A stretch of 64,000 bases of DNA from Corythucha ciliata (lineage: Eukaryota; Arthropoda; Insecta; Hemiptera; Tingidae). The notes beneath the pieces were generated by a model. That model worked only from the letters and a program-made list of their open reading frames with translations, did no database searches and was not told the origin of the DNA. The translations under genes were made by a program, and so were the position numbers. Below are positions 1 to 10,989 of the stretch, piece after piece. The stretch is taken from assembly GCA_038030265.1 (NCBI GenBank), contig CM075940.1:14955604-15019603 (forward strand), read 5' to 3'. Every line of letters starts with the position of its first letter. Position 1 is the first letter of the stretch.

Positions 1-375
1 ACAGCAGGGGACCTTGGAGTATTGGCGATTCAGAGTGGCGGCCCCGCCGAAATATAGGAGGAGCGGTAGACTCTCCACAGGCTCCTGTGAGAAAACGCAG
101 CTTTTGTTCCTTTTTATGAATTTTCAGTACTGTTAAAAGTTCATTTCTTTGAAATATTAGTTGGTATTACTCCTGAGTATTAACAATGAAACTCATCATC
201 GAGAAATAATTGAAATAAAATGAGAGAACTCGTGGTGAGAATGAGAAAATGATGGCGTTTTCCATCACCCACAATTTCGCACCGAGGGAGAGTTTTCCTC
301 CCGTCCTCACTGAACGAATTGTATACACTAGTCTGCACAAGCCTAAATAAGTAAATAAAATAAAATAAATAATGG

Positions 376-511
376 CGTTTTCCATTTGCTTAAAATTCAG
401 CTCTGGAGGCGAGCATTTCCACCGTCTTCACCGTTACCACATATGAAATAAGTCAGAGAAGCGGGTGGAAATGCTCGGCTCCAGAGCTGAATTTTATACA
501 AATAGAAAACG
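376..511. repeat. Long hairpin (48-bp inverted repeat)
   Basis: Positions 376-423 and 464-511 are near-perfect reverse complements separated by about 40 bases. The sequence between CGTTTTC and TTTCCACC can pair with few mismatches. A related sequence appears near 18280-18315, so it is a dispersed family, probably a MITE or foldback element. No clear target-site duplication was found. Confidence 0.7.
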
Positions 512-1947
512 CTATGAATCACTAATTTTTTCAAATATCGTCGCGAATTTCTGGCTAAAAAGGGTTGTTCAGCCCCAAAAACAGACTATCCTTAACCAAA
601 AATGTAATTTTCCTGTGAGTAATTTACTCAGATAAAGTAAATATCCCCAAAGGATGGTAATTTTTTCCAAGTAACTCGAAAATAAGCAAGAAAACCATGT
701 AAAGCACATAAACAATTGGCCTTGGAAAAGGCTTGGAAAAGGGCCTTCCATACGAAAAACTCTCACTTCTTCTCACCAACTGCAACTGCGGCAACTGATT
801 AATTAAGCCCATTAAACTGGCTATCCCACTCAAAAAAATAACAGTTTTTCGCCAGAGACTGACTATTTGACTAGGAAACTGAGTTAAAATTTGTAGTTTA
901 TCACCGCAATCCCGATTTTCGGTTTAAAAAAAAGGTATAATGTAGTCCTTGGGCTATTTTTCGTCAGAAACTCTCAAAACTCACTAAAGTGGGCAGTTGA
1001 GGGGTTGATAATTCCGTCAGTAGATGTTTCTCTACGTGACCGGATAGGTCAGTGACGGACATCTAAGGGACGACTGTCTCGTCCTCAGCATCTACCACAC
1101 GAATTTGAAGAGAACACTTATTCGAGATCTAGACAACAACTGATTTATTTTTTATATTCAAGTAAATGTATTGTCATGTGGTATCAACAACCACCTAACA
1201 GTAGAGACCCCCAGGCGAGTTAATAATAGAAGGTTTCTGGATGAAATTTTCGTTAGAGGCTTCTTAGGACTCAAATGCTACTTTTGAATTAAATAAGCTG
1301 AAACAAGCCGGATTATGGATTTTTTTAGCAAAGTGGATGAGTTTTTGAGTAAAAATTAGCGCGTTAAAGACGCAATTTCACGAGTTTACCCTAGTCGGCA
1401 AAGAAAGCGAATCACTCTAGAAGCTGACTGTGCTTACATAAAAAGGGCAATATTCCACGAAGAACTTCCACTTTGGCCGGTTAAACGATCGCTGTAGCCT
1501 TCCAATGTAAACAAACAGTCAATTGAAAATGACATATCACTGAACTTCGCATTTTGTCCCCACTGGAACTAAAATCGGCAACTTGTAATTAGACCCCTGG
1601 AATGACATTGCCCCCCCCCCTCACTCAAAATATTTCCCGAAAAAATGTCAAGTTATTGCTCGATTCTGAACTTTCGGGCAATTTCCGTACTAAAAACGGA
1701 GCGAAAGCTTCGAAATTATCTTCGAATTGCCGATCTCCCATAGTTTCGTAAAGAAATATGTAGCCATAGATTCTGTCCTCGATTGACAGTTTTAGGGGCC
1801 CTTTTATCGCTCAACTGGTAGTTTCTTGCAATACATAGAGCAATTTCGGAAGTTTAATTGCCTTTTATAAAGCTGAATATAGGGTGAACGATGTTCGCAG
1901 ATAAGCTGCCTAACCCCCGACATCAACGGTGGCCTACGCCTATAGTC

Positions 1948-2045
1948 GGGATTCTGTAGCGGGATGAAGTCACTCCACTCGACTAACCCCCAAGGCGGTA
2001 GTGGGAGGATCGACCTAAGTGACGTCATCCCGCTTCAGAATCCCG
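1948..2045. repeat. Imperfect 35-bp inverted repeat
   Basis: Arms at about 1948-1983 and 2010-2045 begin and end with GGGATTCTG / CAGAATCCC and share the core AGCGGGATGA..GTCACT. The spacer is about 27 bases. It is probably a small foldback element. No flanking duplication is obvious. Confidence 0.6.
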
Positions 2046-2385
2046 GTCGGCCGACTACTCTTAGCAGGGCCCTCCGCGGGCCTTTGGGTTCTTAACAGAG
2101 CCCTTTTTTTGTTGTTGATTTTATTCAACCCCTATATACAGCAGACTCCTAAGCCATAATGAAGAAAAAGCCCCAAAATGAAGAAAAGAGCACAAAAAGG
2201 AGGGAGATTAGAAGCATGAAGGAGCAGCCAACCACCAGCTAATGAAAAACACGTGATGATTGAAACCGGTTACGTAAAATCTTTCAGAATTTTCGGCCAT
2301 TGTCCGATTTCACTCGTGTGCACAATCACTTTTTAAATTATTGGGGACTGGGTGAAGAGCACTTTAGCATACGAAGTGACTATAT

Positions 2386-3217
2386 GCAGGTACAGTACCT
2401 ACGCGTAAAACGCTATTTGCAGGTACAGTACCTACGAATTAAATGCTATTTGCAGGTACGCGTCTCAATCAGCCAAGCTTATCCGACAACTTCTAGATAT
2501 ACAGCATACTTAGAATACTTTGTAGGTACATGAAAAATTATTTATATGGTCGAGGAGAGGCGGTAAATTAACCACCTTCCCTTCTGTTATATCCATATAG
2601 TCATTAGAAGTCTTTGTAACATCCATTTCACTGCGTTATAAACCTTTATAAATTTTATTTATTATTTGAAGGTAGCCTGTTTTTTGTCACAGAAGTATTT
2701 ACTCTGTACTACTGCTCGGACTAGCTGCATGCAAAGCACGTGTTCTCTTTTATCGCTTTCGATTAGCTTTCCTTGATCTTCTATCATGCCCAAAATTCTT
2801 GAAAAGAGTGTTCCCTTTAATGAACTCTTGAAATCTCCCACCAGGAAACACGCAAAAAACTCATCACTTTTCAGAGAAGTTACGTTCCCTGATGTTCTTT
2901 CTCCGACTATAACATCAAAAATTAGCGCTTATCTGCAAACAGCGTTTTACACCCCTGCGAATTGAGTTTTAGCGTGCCATACCTGCAAATAGCGTTGTAC
3001 GTGTAGGTACAATACCTGCAGAGGCCGCGCTACACGTATATAGGTACCATACCTGCATATAGCGTTTTACGCGTAGGTACCTACCGAGTTTTAAACGGCG
3101 GAGCCGTACCTGCAAATAGTGATTTATGTGTAGGTACAGTACCTGCAGATAGCGTATTACATGTAGGTACCATACCTGCATATAGCGTTTTTAGCGTAGG
3201 TACAGTACCTGCATCAA
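2386..3217. repeat. Palindromic ~33-bp satellite in two opposed blocks
   Basis: The unit is roughly GGTAC-A/C-G/A-TACCTGCA followed by TATAGCGTTTTACGCGTA. Two and a half units lie at 2386-2462 and about seven diverged ones at 2967-3217 in the opposite orientation. Each unit contains a GGTAC..GTACC dyad. The two blocks could pair with each other across about 500 bases of single-copy sequence. Confidence 0.75.
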
Positions 3218-4690
3218 CACCAACCTTTAGCATAAAAGGTATAGACAGGAGGCATTCAGGGGTGTCGTGGCTTAAGCGCGAAGATCACTAATTAGGACAC
3301 GAGCGTTTTGCAGATAAATTATGTATTTTTTCGGTCACTAAAAGAGAATATTCTTTCGCGCTGAAATACCTAATTTGACCAGGACAATGAGGGGGGGGGG
3401 ATGAACAAAACTGTTTCTGAACATGTGAACATGTATGTTGTATACCTAAGCCCCGATGTGTGTGTGTGAGGGGGGGGGAGCCGAAAGCCCGGCGCCCACA
3501 ACAAAAAAAAAGCCCCGATGTCTTGCTATAGTCCGGTGTCATGCTGATGAGTTTGGAACGGTCTTGAAGATTCTATAACAATGGACGCGCGAATTACAGA
3601 AACAATCGCAGTTCGACTCCACGCGGGACTTTTGAGAGACTGCACTGCAACCACGCATAATGAGCATTACGCGATGTATACACAGTATACAGATTAACAG
3701 CGACTTTATATAGGAAGAACATTATATCTCTAGTATAGATCATATAATGCGTTACTGATGGTCGCAGGTTCAGAAACGTCATTCATTAGCAGACGCTCTC
3801 TCCCACACTATCTTGCTAATTTACTTTATTTCAAACTCATGTTAAAAGAGAGGGTAAACGGCTTACTATCTGTAGGTCTTCGGTAGCGTCTGCAGATTCG
3901 AACAGGCCTCGTGGGAGATGCGTAGCTCAATAGGCATCGATATAAAGCAAGAAAAAAAACTGTAAATAGGGTAATAAACATCCTATAAGTGGACCCTAAC
4001 AAAGATGACCTGCAAACTAGAGTCAAGTGATAATTTTTATAAAACGGAATTTCATTTACACGTTCCTTGTCAAATATGAGCTAGATCGAGAAAAACTCTC
4101 AATAATCGCGAGTTATTTTCGCGGGCACCAAAGTATGCAATTCTAAAAATTTGAAATCACAGAAATGCCATTTTCGCCATTCTTATCAGACGGGAAGACA
4201 ATTGTCATTGTGATGATACATTTTTTCAAGTATATAATTCGAAGTTGATCGATCCCGGCAATGGTTTTTGATTATGGAAAAGAATCATTTTTTCTCTCCT
4301 CCTCTCATGTTTGGTATCTTATCCCCACTAGCCTGAGGAGTCTCTTTCTCACTCTTCTTTGCTTTCAAAGATAATAAGATGGTGGAGAAGACTTTTACCT
4401 CTTAGTTGTTGGAAGTGACAGCGTTAGTTAAGAAGAACCGCAGTTAACTCTCGCTCGATCCCCTTTTCCTTTTTTATTTTTTTATTTTTTTTTTGTTATT
4501 ACAATTTTTTTTTTGTATATACTTTTTTTTGTTTCGTTCATTCCCGGTGTGGCTCAGAATTAGTCTACCCTATTCGTTCTCTCAGAACTTCTCTGTCATA
4601 CATTTCTCTCTCCTTCTCCCTCGGTGTCCATTTTTTTATTTTCATTTTTTTTTATTTATTTTTTTAAAACTATTTCTACCATTCACCCAG

Positions 4691-4744
4691 CCGTTGGTCT
4701 CGGACACCCAAGAAGCGCATGAATGGATAACCCGTTTTGTGAAA
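4691..4744 (+). CDS. Possible isolated 54-nt coding exon
   Basis: The segment has a strong acceptor (a long pyrimidine tract ending in CACCCAG) and a strong donor (GTGAAA followed by GTAAGTG). It is exactly 18 codons long and symmetric in phase, reading PLVSDTQEAHEWITRFVK. I do not recognise the family and cannot find partner exons nearby, so the gene would have to have long introns or extend outside the window. The pyrimidine tract is a low-complexity region that could give the acceptor by chance. Confidence 0.3.
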
Positions 4745-7236
4745 GTAAGTGCCAATATTACTTACATGCGAGTGTATATCAGTATATTTGCATAAGAATT
4801 AAGTACTTTTGATTTGGTTGGTTTGGGATAGGTGGGGGGTGGGGTTTTAAGGGCATTGGTCGTAAAATGAAAACGCATTAAACATTTAAACACGCTATTA
4901 AGATGTCGAAGATTTTATTGAACCTCGCGAGATATTATTTTGTTGCATGGTAAATCGCGATGGTGTAAAAAAGATCGACCTTCGATAGCCCAATAAACTA
5001 TGAGATTATGGAGATAGATTTAAACGATAAATCAGCGTCATGAAATTAAGAATAGAAAAGGCTATTTTCTTCTTTTTACTTCTCAATTTAGATTTTCTTT
5101 TTCTTTTTTAAGCATTTACTAAAGAGACAAAATCTCCCTTGTTCATACTCTGAAACAAAGAACTACAGGATCTTCAGCTATAGACACCAAAATATGGGTG
5201 ATCCAATCAAATTTCCAATAGCTTAAATGTGCGCTAGCAATACCGTTGCTCTCCTTTTTTAAACTCTTAAAACTACCGTTAAAATTAATTCGGCATTAGC
5301 CTTCGTAATAATTATCTTCCACCATTAATTTATCGCACTGTAATAATTTTATACACAAATTATATACATTTTTTTCTAATCAAAGAAGTAAAATGAATAG
5401 AATAAATAGTGCGAAAAGGGTAACTGAACCATACCAAGGTTTTCATTGTAACAAAGTGTATGCAGATAATAATGCATCAATAGAGTAGAAGAAACACAAA
5501 ATTTTAATGTTTACCTAGTTGCGAGTACCTTGGCATTAAGGTAAATTAATCTGTCAGCTGAATACTTTTGATTGAAGTAACAGTTTCGGGGTTTCCTTAT
5601 AATAGGCATTCATTGAACAAATCCTGAAGATAATGATTTCAGCATGCCATTTTAACAGTCCGTTAAAATATCACACAGACTGTAAGAGCAGGTTTATTTG
5701 CGGGAATAATTATTTATGCTGAAATTATCAAAGCGCCTAGACCTGTCCTATAGCTCTGTCCGAAGGATAAAAGCGACGATACCCCCTGGTTTATAAGGAT
5801 TTAAATATGCACTAAGTACTAAGTAATATTCCTTTCTCGTTGGTATATACTTATTTAAAAAGCTATTCCTTGAGAAATAAGACGGCACTGTAAACAATCA
5901 TACATATTCAAGACAAAAAGATTGTGCTGAAGGGGAGAGGGAATGTTGAAATATCGTAAGGGAATTTGCGTGCGCCAAAAGGCATCATGAATAAATAAAT
6001 AAAAATTGCGGATTCAACACAGCGTTGAACCGTTTGCAATTCATTTACTTCAAAACAGCCGGTGGATTGAATTATTCGTAATTCAATCATTCAATTGAGA
6101 CAAATCTCGTTGAGAAGTCCAATCTTTGAACTTTCACTTACTAAAATTACATTGGTGTACTCACACTGAGATTTTGACACACTTTTCTATCATAAAAGAC
6201 AGCAACTTCCGATTTTTTTTCCCCCCTTTTTTTTTCGTCAGTCGCTAAAATTTTTATAGAAATGATTGATTCAGCCCTTACGCAGCGATTCAATCAAACG
6301 CGACATTTAAGCTACTTTTTCTTCACAAGAACAATGCTGTCTTGCTTTCAACATACAGTTGTAAATCTATTTCTTGATTAGTAATGAAAACAACCTTTTC
6401 CAAAATATTGACAGATTTTACGTCGAGACCAATGTCATTTTTTAAATGTGTGCATAACACCGTTGGCGCCGGAGTTCCTCTGAGGCTGCGAAAAGAAGAC
6501 CCCCCCCCCCTTTTTAACGCTATTTCTAAGCGAGTGTGTGGGAGAAGAATTAGCAGCCTTTCACTTACTAGATTTTTATTAAAACGAAGAGCTGATCTAT
6601 TCCTTTGGAAAAAAAAATATCTATATGTCCTCGTTTAGATGTCATTCTTTCTCATGAGTCACGTGCCTCACCCTTCATCATCATAATCAAATGACTGCTG
6701 ATTATAGTTTCCCTGTTTTTTACTCTTTTCAAACAACAATAAATAGACTAAGGCAATTCAAATTCGAAATTGGAACAAGTTCGGGTTGAGTCCTTAAATC
6801 TGGGAGTCCCAGTCTGTTTGCACTCGAGTTGGTGTGTTTTATAATGAATACTTGATTCAGGCATTCTCAATTCCGTTGGGCCTTTAAAGTCGCGTCTCAC
6901 TTATTAGTTCCCCGAAACACTAATTTAAGACTATCATTAATAATGTAGTCCACTGCATCTGTACCTGGACAACTGCAAGCTCTTCCAGCCGATATTCTTT
7001 CTATCATAAATCGTATAGCTATACCAAATGCTTGGTTATTAACAACTGTGCTATATTAAAATCACCAAAAGTCTTGGAGTTACGTTATATGTTGGGGTTC
7101 GGGATTGAGAAACCCTGTCAATCAACGACTTTTCGATTTTTCTCCACACTTGAAAGAAAAACTCTTATAGGCTGGTGCGGCCCATTAAACAAACACAATT
7201 AAAGAAATATTTCGACTTTCGCGCGTTAGCCCGCCT
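4745..7236. other. Intergenic, nothing recognisable
   Basis: AT-rich sequence with short ORFs of no recognised family, a C run at 6501-6510 and simple T runs. No gene, RNA or complete mobile element is visible. Confidence 0.55.
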
Positions 7237-7239
7237 TTA

Positions 7240-7951
7240 AGGCGGCTCCACACTCACGCCGTGAACGAGCGTGAAGAGCGCGAATGTGAGTGTGTAGGGT
7301 CTTCGCGGTCTTTCACGGGTGTTCACGGTCTTTACCCGTTTTGAGGCGGTATTTTTCCCCGCTTCAAAGGGTTCGCGGCCGTGAATAGAGAAGACCCTCC
7401 ACATTCGCGTTTCGCAGCACCGTCAGTTTTTTATTTTTACTATTAATTCTTTTTTTTTATGGGCACTTCGGCAACGATGCCATTTAGTGCCTTGTGCCAT
7501 TTGGTGCCTTGAATTAGAGCTGAACCTTTGTTTTCACGTCGTTTGTACTATAACGTGTCTCGTGGTCTTTTCCTCGCCGACGAGATGTGGGATAAGGAGA
7601 AAGAGTTAAGTTCTTTCGAGAATTATCAATATGAGCCGATATTATGCGACCCCAAGCACCCATGCCAAAAGAATAAAACGCAGGTGAGCGATGCTTGGGG
7701 TAGACTCAGCGTCCAATTGGACGTTCTTGGTCCTGATTTGAAGGTCTTCTGCAGTTCTATTTGAAATCGATACCTAGTATATTTCCATTCCATTCCAGAA
7801 CGACACTCACATTGTACTGTTAAAAACGTAAGTGAGGAGGTAGCGTCACGGTCGCATTATTCACGCCGTGAATTCACGGGGTGAGTGTGTAGGAAGCGTC
7901 GCGGTCGTGGTATTCACGCCGTGAATTCACGGGGTGAGTGTGGAGCCGTCT
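7240..7951. mobile_element. PIF/Harbinger-like DNA element, 712 bp
   Basis: The ends are inverted repeats of about 26 bp starting AGGCGGCTCCACACTCAC on the left and AGACGGCTCCACACTCAC on the right, differing at a few positions. They are flanked by exact TTA on both sides (7237-7239 and 7952-7954), the 3-bp duplication typical of PIF/Harbinger. The right end has a tandem duplication of about 50 bp containing CCGTGAATTCACGG. It contains a fragment of a MADF-like ORF but no transposase, so it is non-autonomous or internally deleted. Confidence 0.75.
7528..7764 (+). CDS. MADF-like ORF fragment inside the Harbinger-like element
   Basis: The 78-residue reading contains LCDPKHPCQKNKTQVSDAWG and downstream RLSVQLDVLG. 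This fits the central part of the MADF/Myb-SANT-like DNA-binding domain, which typically reads LWD..HP.YKN......AW..I. Harbinger transposons normally carry a second gene with such a domain beside the DDE transposase, and that agrees with the surrounding TIRs. It is short, the N-terminal third of the domain is not convincing and no transposase accompanies it. It may be an exon of the ancestral accessory gene or a relic. Moderate confidence in the domain, low confidence that it is expressed. Confidence 0.45.
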   Translation: MFSRRLYYNVSRGLFLADEMWDKEKELSSFENYQYEPILCDPKHPCQKNKTQVSDAWGRLSVQLDVLGPDLKVFCSSI

Positions 7952-7954
7952 TTA

Positions 7955-10660
7955 CAAGATATGTGGATTAAATACGTTGCGGTATACACCCGGCGTTGTA
8001 CAGTCGTCTAATGGCTGGAACGGTTTCTGAAGCATGTTAAATTCGGGCGAGAAATTTGACAGGCTTGGCGTCACCCTATACTCACTCGCAACTGAATTCG
8101 AACTTTTCGTGTTGATTGAACAATAATTGTTTTTGAAAAAACAAAAAAAAAAAACAGTACTAAACGTCACCTAAAGGCTATTATGGGTGCTCATACAAAG
8201 CAAGCCAGCAAATCTATATGCATAAAAAAAAAAAGACCACCAAATGACCAGTCATCAGCCCAACGAGCTTTAATGAGCCCCCAGGAGCGGAGGTATACCT
8301 CCACACTGCGTGCCGAGGAAAGAGGGGAACTTGCCTTGTTTTTTAAACAAGAGTCAGATACTGCATTATTGGGCTAGCCCATAAGTTTCTTTCTGACTCT
8401 GGAACAGGCAAAAAGTGCAGACTCGGCTCCGTGAAGAGCGCAACAGACCTGCGGGGCCTCCTTCAACACTAAAAAACTCACCAAGTTTTACAGCACTGAC
8501 CCCGCGATATTTTTAAAGACTATTTAGACGGTGTGTGTTCCATAAAAACGGGACTTACCATCGCCAAAAGGAAAACTTTAGTGCCGATTATGTATGTAAG
8601 TTTGAAGTGAGATGTAATTAATTGTCGGTGACGTATCGGTTTCGTTCAAAGGTCATTATGGGAGAGAAAGCAATCTGATGACTGGTATAGTTTGATAGTT
8701 TATAATGAAACTGAGCGTTGTGTAACTGTCTCCACTGATGACAGAAAAAAAAATTATTAATTAACAGAAAAATTAGGAGATTCGTGCGAGGCTACTCTTT
8801 GTATTTCCGCTATTTTTAACCCTCTGAGAAACAAGATAATATTTGTAGGCAAATGATTAATTGTAGGCACGGGGAAATGATGGCTTGATATAATAGCCGG
8901 ACAGTCTTCAATTCTGTTGTTAATGAACTGTTGAAATTTGATAAAAATTGCCCTATTATATTATAAGCTATTCCTAGATATGGTGTTTCCTCCAGGTCAA
9001 TACAAAATAAAATGAAAAAATAATATTTTGTTGAAAATAGGCGACGAGCTCGATCCTCGCTGGTTGTCAGTCAAACTTACTCAAATGATCTCAAGTTGAC
9101 AAGTTCAAGAGGGCACGTTTTATTTACGTATAGAAAAAGAGCTGAAAACCGAAGAATCGTCGGCTTCAGGAATACAAACTCGCCGATAGCTCTTTCCCCA
9201 CTTATTAAGAATTCTATTTTAGAGTCAAGTGGGACACTTTTTTAATTAACCAAAGTTAGTTTTTGAAGCAGACATTCAGCTTCAACTTTTCTTGCAGTAT
9301 TTCAAACCAAAACCTTGAAAAGCAGTCTAGTTTCCGGGGGGGAGTTCTCCATTATACAAAGCAGTCAATTTTCCCTGCAACTGCTTAGAAATTTGAATCA
9401 ATGCCTAGCTGACTTGTTATTCTTCGTGTAATTAGAGAGCCTACAATTATTAATGAACCCGAGCATTGGCACGGATAGTGCGGTTTTATTATTTCAAGGA
9501 TGTCTTATTTCTTTGTGTTCAATATAATCAACGCTGATACTGTTCTATAATAGGATGAAGAAAATTAAACAAAAATTTCTTAGTCGAGTCCTCGACACAA
9601 GATCCCTCGTGATAAACACGGTCTATCTACGAGGACAACTCTTGTTGGGTACCAACTGACCGATATAGCGTCAAATGTGTGGTTTTCTATGAAGAAAAAC
9701 GAAAATTATGTTCATCCACCTCTTCAAATCGTTTGTCTTTCTTTTTTTAGATTTTTCCAATCATCCTGCACATTTAATGCACTATCGCGTGATCGATAAC
9801 GTCGTGTCAACGGATTAGGGGAAAAAGTTGAACGTACGTTCTTTTTTTTGGTTTTATCAAAACTCCAATAGTGCACTTTCTATAAATATAAAGAAAAATA
9901 AAAGAGATGAAAATAAGACGAACTCTTTTACGGCAATGGTAAACTTGATCGAAAGGGTGAGGAACCCCTTCAAACCGTGTTAATCTCAGCCGTCCCGTTT
10001 TTAATCGCGGATTCACCCTCTCTTTGTAACACTGTTATCCAGAAGGATAACAAACTATCATTTTTCCAGAGCTATAGAAATTCTATAACGCAACAAGGGG
10101 GAAAATACATAACATCGCCTTGTTACACGGTATGTTCTTAATCACGCAGAGACATCCTAATATATTAATTATTTTTTTATCATCGTTATAATTTTGCTGA
10201 CAGATTTCGCCCCATGGAGGTTTATCAGTTTCTTTGGCAATTTGCAGACTGCTTGGATCTCCTTGTTGCGATAGCAAGTCATATCAATACGCGAGGTTCC
10301 AAAAGAGAGGGAGTGGCGGAGGTGTGCCACACTAAAAAAAACTTTTGATGTTAGTTCCGAATTCCGAAAGGAACGGAAAGGGAAAAAAAATCGAAATTAT
10401 TTCTACTCTGATAATGAAGCACTTATGCTGTAAGAAATAATTTCACTGTTGTTTTCGCTCAAAAGTACTGTTTGTATTGTGTTGACCAGCCATTTGTCTC
10501 ACAAGTACGGAAAACAAACAGTCTTATCCTCAGTGGCGGACCTACTCCCGGTCAAGGCCCGGGGCGGAAATCTCTATATGAGGCCTCCTAGCCTCAAAAT
10601 CAATAAGGAATATAATTTGTACGTGTTAAAATAGTTTTTTTTTTTTTTTTTTTCAATTTT
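7955..10660. other. Intergenic, nothing recognisable
   Basis: AT-rich sequence. A segment starting near 10531 (CAGTGGCGGACC) resembles a hAT terminus, but I found no matching right end. No gene is supported. Confidence 0.5.
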
Positions 10661-10671
10661 ATCCAATTTTA

Positions 10672-10985
10672 TTTCATTTTTAGCTCAGAATTAGCGAATT
10701 GTTTCACTTCTAGCTCTGTATTAGCGCTTTTCTCAATTTTAGCTGCGAATTGGAGCTTTTTTCCATTTTAGCCGTGAATTAGGGCTTTGCATCTATTTTA
10801 GCTGCGAATTAGCGTTTTTTCTTATTTAGCCATGAATTACCGATTTTTCTCAATTTTAGTCACGAAGTTGGCTCCAGAAACCATGAATTGGCGTTTCCTC
10901 AATTTCAGCAGCGATTGATAAATGTATTTTTCTCTAGTTTAGTCGCGAATTAGCGTTTTTCTTCAATTTTTAGCCGCGAATCGTG
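10672..10985. repeat. ~33-bp minisatellite (family A)
   Basis: About eight diverged units of the form TTTTAGC-CGCGAATTAGCG-TTTTTCTCAA are arranged in tandem. The same family recurs at 18080-18450 in the opposite orientation, near 49840-49915, and around 59990-60950. Confidence 0.75.
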
Positions 10986-10989
10986 GGCT

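Larger units (their letters stand above)
1..4690. other. Intergenic, repeat-rich, no gene seen
   Basis: I see no convincing coding exon here. It contains a hairpin at 376-511, a second at 1948-2045, the palindromic satellite at 2386-3217 (all listed separately), G/C homopolymer runs near 1609, 3391 and 3471, and a very T-rich tract from about 4460 to 4690. The short ORFs have no recognisable family and no splice support. Confidence 0.6.

Noticed and set aside
4493..4690. Open frame rich in Phe/Leu
   Set aside because: It is the translation of a T-rich tract. Only the last 18 codons (4691-4744) have splice support.
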